A model generated the notes under the pieces. It searched no databases and was not told the origin of the DNA. It saw only the letters and a program-made list of their open reading frames with translations. Positions 60,951 to 64,000 of a stretch of 64,000 bases of DNA are shown piece by piece. Within the stretch, counting starts at the first letter, position 1. Every line of letters begins with the position of its first letter. The stretch lies in the NCBI GenBank assembly GCA_030867875.1, contig JAOWCC010000916.1, positions 434,001 through 498,000 on the forward strand. The letters are read 5' to 3'. The translations under genes and the position numbers were made by a program. Source of the stretch: Actinernus sp. WN-2022 (taxonomy: Eukaryota; Cnidaria; Anthozoa; Actiniaria; Actinernidae).

Positions 60951-61970
60951 GATATGGTAAATATCTCTTCGGTCTAGTTTGGAAAATAACCTAAAACAAC
61001 GATAACGCGTGTCTTATTCTTTACGAATAGAATGTAGCCTGGGAATGACAAACTCCAAGTGAAGCAGCATTTGTCAACAAGAAAAAAAATCACTGAAACA
61101 GTGTAATCTTGTAACACAGTACATTATATCAACCCAAGAACTGAGAAATAAGAAAGTTATCAACTCCGCGACTATAAGGAAAACGAACTGTAAATCGTAT
61201 CGCTTATCGTGTTCTGAATCAATAAAATCCTGTTCCGAGTAGTTTGTTTTTATTCGTATGGTAATTATAGTTTAGTTTTAGAGAAGAATTTGCATCACAA
61301 GAGTTTTCCTCAAAACAATAGGCTCTTCAGTTATCGCTAATCCCTAAGAACAATAGCAGAGTTGATCTAATAAACCATACCGGATTTTGTATACTTATGA
61401 GTTATTAACTGTAAAGGAAAATAACAAAGACAGTTTAGAGTCTATGACGAGTAGTTTGTTCTTACTATTTACGCTACAAAGGGGTTTAGATATTGCGAGG
61501 TATTTTTTATTAATTTTTTATTCAATTTCGAATGTATTCAGGGCCGATCGCTCCTGGTTTTAGAGACTACTCCAAACAATAGGCTTTTACCAAACATGCC
61601 CGAATAGATCGATGACCTCATTCACAGAAATAATATTAATCCTCTGAGTTAATGAGATTCCACTTTATTCATGAGACGCTGCACTTTACCGCACTTTATT
61701 CATGAGCTCACCACTTTATTCATGAGAGCGCCTTAAAAATTAGCATAGCGCCTTAAAAAAGGGTCGTACGCCCTAATTAATTTATGCATGACCTAAGACA
61801 ATGGGACTGTGACGTCACCCTAATTAATGCATACGCCCTAAAAATAATTCCTTAATTAATTCAATGGCTAATAGGATTGTGACATCACCCTAATTAATGC
61901 ATACGCCCTAAAGATAGGGCGTACGCCCTAAAAAGGAGGCTAATTCCATCCCTCTCCTACTACTCTTAAT

Positions 61971-62045
61971 AGAATTAAGAGTTATCTGCCTAAATATGAG
62001 CGCATCTTGTTCTACAATGCCATGTTGTTGTGTTTGCTGGACAGG
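61971..62045 (+). pseudogene. Continuation of the interrupted LINE
   Basis: RIKSYLPKYERILFYNAMLL continues the reverse transcriptase frame that stops at 57,818. The reading frame is preserved exactly if the foldback and one copy of CTTAAT are taken away. Confidence 0.75.
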
Positions 62046-63404
62046 TTACAGAGTAATCCGTCTATTGCATCATCAAATCCCGTATTCCCAAAGCACCACC
62101 AAATCCGGTATTCCCAAAGCACCACCAAGACTCATTGATTACCGTTCTTATAAATCTTTCAACCAAAAAGATTTCATTTCGGACCTTGAAAAAATTCCTT
62201 GGTCAGTAATTGAAACCTTTGATGACATCGATGATGCAATCTTCACCTGGAACCAGCTTTTTACTCAAGTTGCCAATGAACATGCTCCAATTAAAAGTCG
62301 TAAAATTAAAGGCAATCCTTGTCCCTGGATGAATAAAGAACTCTTGTCCTCCATGCAGAAACGTGATTTTCACCACCGTAAAGCCGTTAAATCCAATTCA
62401 TCGCACCACTGGCAAAATTTTAGAGAATTGAGCAGGAAGGTTAACCGTGACACACAGGAAGCGAAATCAACGTATTTCACCCAGCTCATCGAAAAAGCTC
62501 ACGGAAATTGAAAGGAAACGTGGAATCACTTAAAGCAAATAGCTCTGGCCCCAATGTCTTGATTAAAGACGGAGTCACAATTACAGAACCCAAGGCCTTA
62601 GCAAGCTGTTTAAATGATTTCTTTACAAGTATTGGCCGCTCGTTTCAACATCATTACCACCTCGAATACTAAGGATCAAGTCCCTTCAACAACTTTCCAC
62701 CTGAAAGAAATAGAAACCGATTTTGTGTTAAAACAGTTGTCTCAACTAAAGACAAACAAAGCCATCGGCCTTGACAACATAAGCGCAAGACTACTGAAAA
62801 GTGGTGCCACAATCATTGCTCCTGTATTAACAAGTTTAGTTAATATGTCAATAACTACATCAAAATTCCCATCTCTATGGCAATGCGCAAAAGTCGCGGC
62901 CTTGTTTAAATCTGGTAACAGAACAGATCCTAGTAACTACCGTCCAATTTCCGTCCTACCGACCATCAGCAAAATACTTGAACGTGCAGTTTTTTAACAG
63001 CTATACTCATGTTTATCATCAAACAACCTGCTCTCACCTAATCGATTTGGGTTTCGTCCTAGATTATCCACCAGCATAGCTCTTTCAGAATTCTGTGATA
63101 ACATACTCATGGGTATGGAAAATGGAAAAGTCACCGGGGCTGCCTTTCTAGATCTCTCGAAGGCGTTCGATACCGTGGATCACGTCATTCTTCGCACGAA
63201 ATTAATGTCCTTTGGAGTTCTAGAAGCTGATCTCAACTGGTAAACTTCATACCTAACCCAAAGATCTCAAGTCACTAAAGTTGGTAATATCATGTCTAAG
63301 GCACTTCCAGTGACAATTGGAGTACCGCACATTCTATACTAGGCCCCCTCCTGTTCATCATTTACGTAAATGATTTACCAGTCACTAAAACACTGCAAAG
63401 TAAC
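62046..63404 (+). pseudogene. Second LINE ORF2 fragment
   Basis: Opens with a twice-repeated TATTCCCAAAGCACCACCAA and the frame 61996-62511 (KDFISDLEKIPWSVIETF, HAPIKSRKIKGNPCPWMNKE). The RT follows in 62614-62997 (LKTNKAIGLDNISARLLKSG, NYRPISVLPTISKILERAVF) and broken frames after it (FLDLSKAFDTVDH palm motif, GVPHILY). It stops just before the catalytic FADD box, where an LTR begins at 63,405. The 5' truncated copy abuts the older LINE. Confidence 0.75.
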
Positions 63405-63826
63405 TGTTCCGATAAGTTTTGTTATTATATTTGATTGATCTTGATTGACATTTAATAGGATCAGATATCGCACGCATAGTCAGTGTTTGCGCAATCCGTA
63501 ACAGGAAGAGCAAGGACTGCGAGAGCTAACCCGTAATCAGAGAAACTGTAAGCTAACCTGGAAACGAAAGGATCAGAGAAAACTGTAAGCTAACCTGGAA
63601 ACTAAAGGAGAATTAATACCCGCCACAGAAGTAAGTGATTCGCATTGATTTAGCCTATTATATTATTGTACAGAATACTAGCACAAGATAACCAGAGACT
63701 CATGATTTGTTTCAGATTGAATAATTATCAAGTAACACGGAAATCAATATACGAGATTCAAGGAAATAAAGTACGACGATATAATTATACGATTTGTGGT
63801 GGAATTCAATGGGTTTAAACGGAACA
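63405..63826 (+). repeat. Left LTR of an LTR retrotransposon
   Basis: Starts TGTTCCG and ends CGGAACA, a perfect 7-bp inverted terminal repeat with the canonical TG...CA ends, ~422 bases. It cuts the LINE reverse transcriptase. A CTGGCGACGG segment ~20 bases after the LTR may be the tRNA primer-binding site. Internal duplicates of ACTGTAAGCTAACCTGGAAA occur at about 63,545 and 63,584. The right LTR lies outside the window. Confidence 0.6.
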
Positions 63827-63900
63827 TTACATTCAATTTCTTTGGTTAAACTGGCGACGGAAAAGGAAGTCAACAATACTGGACGGTAACTGGATTGAAT

Positions 63901-64000
63901 ATGGAAGCCGCTTTAAAACAAGCCAAGATTGAACGGAGGACAGCAAAGGCAGCCCTGACGAGATGCGGTAAAGCCATCAATAACCTGATTGAAGGTAAAA
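63901..64000 (+). CDS. Start of gag (partial) of the LTR retrotransposon
   Basis: ATG at 63901 opens a frame to the window edge: MEAALKQAKIERRTAKAALT then RCGKAINNLIEG. The basic, helical start is like the gag N-terminus of BEL/Pao-type elements, but too little is visible to be sure. Confidence 0.45.
   Translation, partial: MEAALKQAKIERRTAKAALTRCGKAINNLIEGK

Larger units (their letters stand above)
57819..61964. mobile_element. Foldback derived from a chromodomain-integrase Polinton
   Basis: A 4,146-bp element starting AGTAGTAGGAG and ending CTCCTACTACT, flanked by the 6-bp target duplication CTTAAT (57813-57818, 61965-61970). A 6-bp duplication and ends starting with AG are hallmarks of Polintons/Mavericks. 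Its two ~2-kb arms are nearly identical inverted copies, each with the integrase C-terminal/chromodomain fragment. No capsid, polymerase or ATPase is present. I infer that one Polinton end was duplicated in inverted orientation. It is unrelated in sequence to the 39-52 kb PLV. Confidence 0.8.

Noticed and set aside
57819..61964. The foldback as a second complete Polinton or a relative of the 39-52 kb PLV
   Set aside because: It has only the integrase C-terminus and a small zinc-finger ORF, and its ends and sequence differ from those of the PLV.

Overview
This window looks like a repeat-rich piece of an animal nuclear genome, probably a cnidarian (anthozoan or coral-like). That is inference from the transposon mix: DIRS, Penelope-like, CR1/L2-like LINEs, Merlin, an SAP-SWIM-YqaJ/THAP transposon of ISL2EU (IS4EU) type and Polinton-like elements. 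A candidate spliced exon with GT/AG borders and TATA-type core promoters also point to a eukaryote. I find no intact ordinary host gene. Most of the window is mobile DNA in several layers of nesting.

Region by region. 1-2.1 kb is a large foldback repeat, followed by a hammerhead-ribozyme-like motif. 2.8-10.9 kb holds two minisatellites ending in the same motif, LINE fragments, a DIRS-like reverse transcriptase (RT) remnant and small inverted-repeat elements. 10.9-13.3 kb holds a decayed CUE/HECT-like gene fragment and a possible BEN-like exon. 14.1-18.5 kb holds two related minisatellite/hairpin repeats, a Merlin transposase pseudogene followed by a perfect histone-type 3' stem-loop, a LINE fragment and a broken zinc-knuckle/coiled-coil gene. 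19.7-28.6 kb holds a palindromic minisatellite, a Penelope-like fragment, foldbacks, a tRNA-like SINE candidate and a second hammerhead-like motif. 28.7-31.6 kb holds two LINE copies lying tail to tail. 32.6-33.7 kb is a 1 kb foldback.

The centrepiece is 37,342-54,457, a two-gene cut-and-paste transposon: SAP-SWIM-YqaJ nuclease gene on the left, THAP-DDE transposase on the right, ~92-bp inverted repeats and a TA target duplication. It has been split by a 12.75-kb virus-like element at 39,479-52,226. That element has ~283-bp terminal inverted repeats and about eleven genes. These include the exonuclease half of a protein-primed type B DNA polymerase, an A32/FtsK-type packaging ATPase, a probable double-jelly-roll major capsid protein, a probable minor capsid protein, two membrane proteins, a TFIIB/VLTF3-like factor, a zinc-finger acidic protein and an F-box/ankyrin protein. 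I infer a Polinton-like virus (PLV) integrated in the genome. The polymerase palm domain is missing, the F-box/ankyrin gene is frameshifted and no integrase is seen, so this copy is probably defective although most structural genes are open.

The PLV carries its own regulatory vocabulary. Short AT-rich palindromes sit just before start codons, a ~60-bp module recurs upstream of terminal and accessory genes, and hairpins with an almost identical 17-nt loop follow two genes. Its inverted repeats run into the start codons of both terminal genes.

From 54.5 kb to the end the window is again a transposon graveyard: integrase-core and protein-kinase remnants, a LINE split by a 4,146-bp foldback derived from a chromodomain-integrase Polinton (6-bp target duplication), a second LINE, and the left LTR and gag start of an LTR retrotransposon running off the edge.
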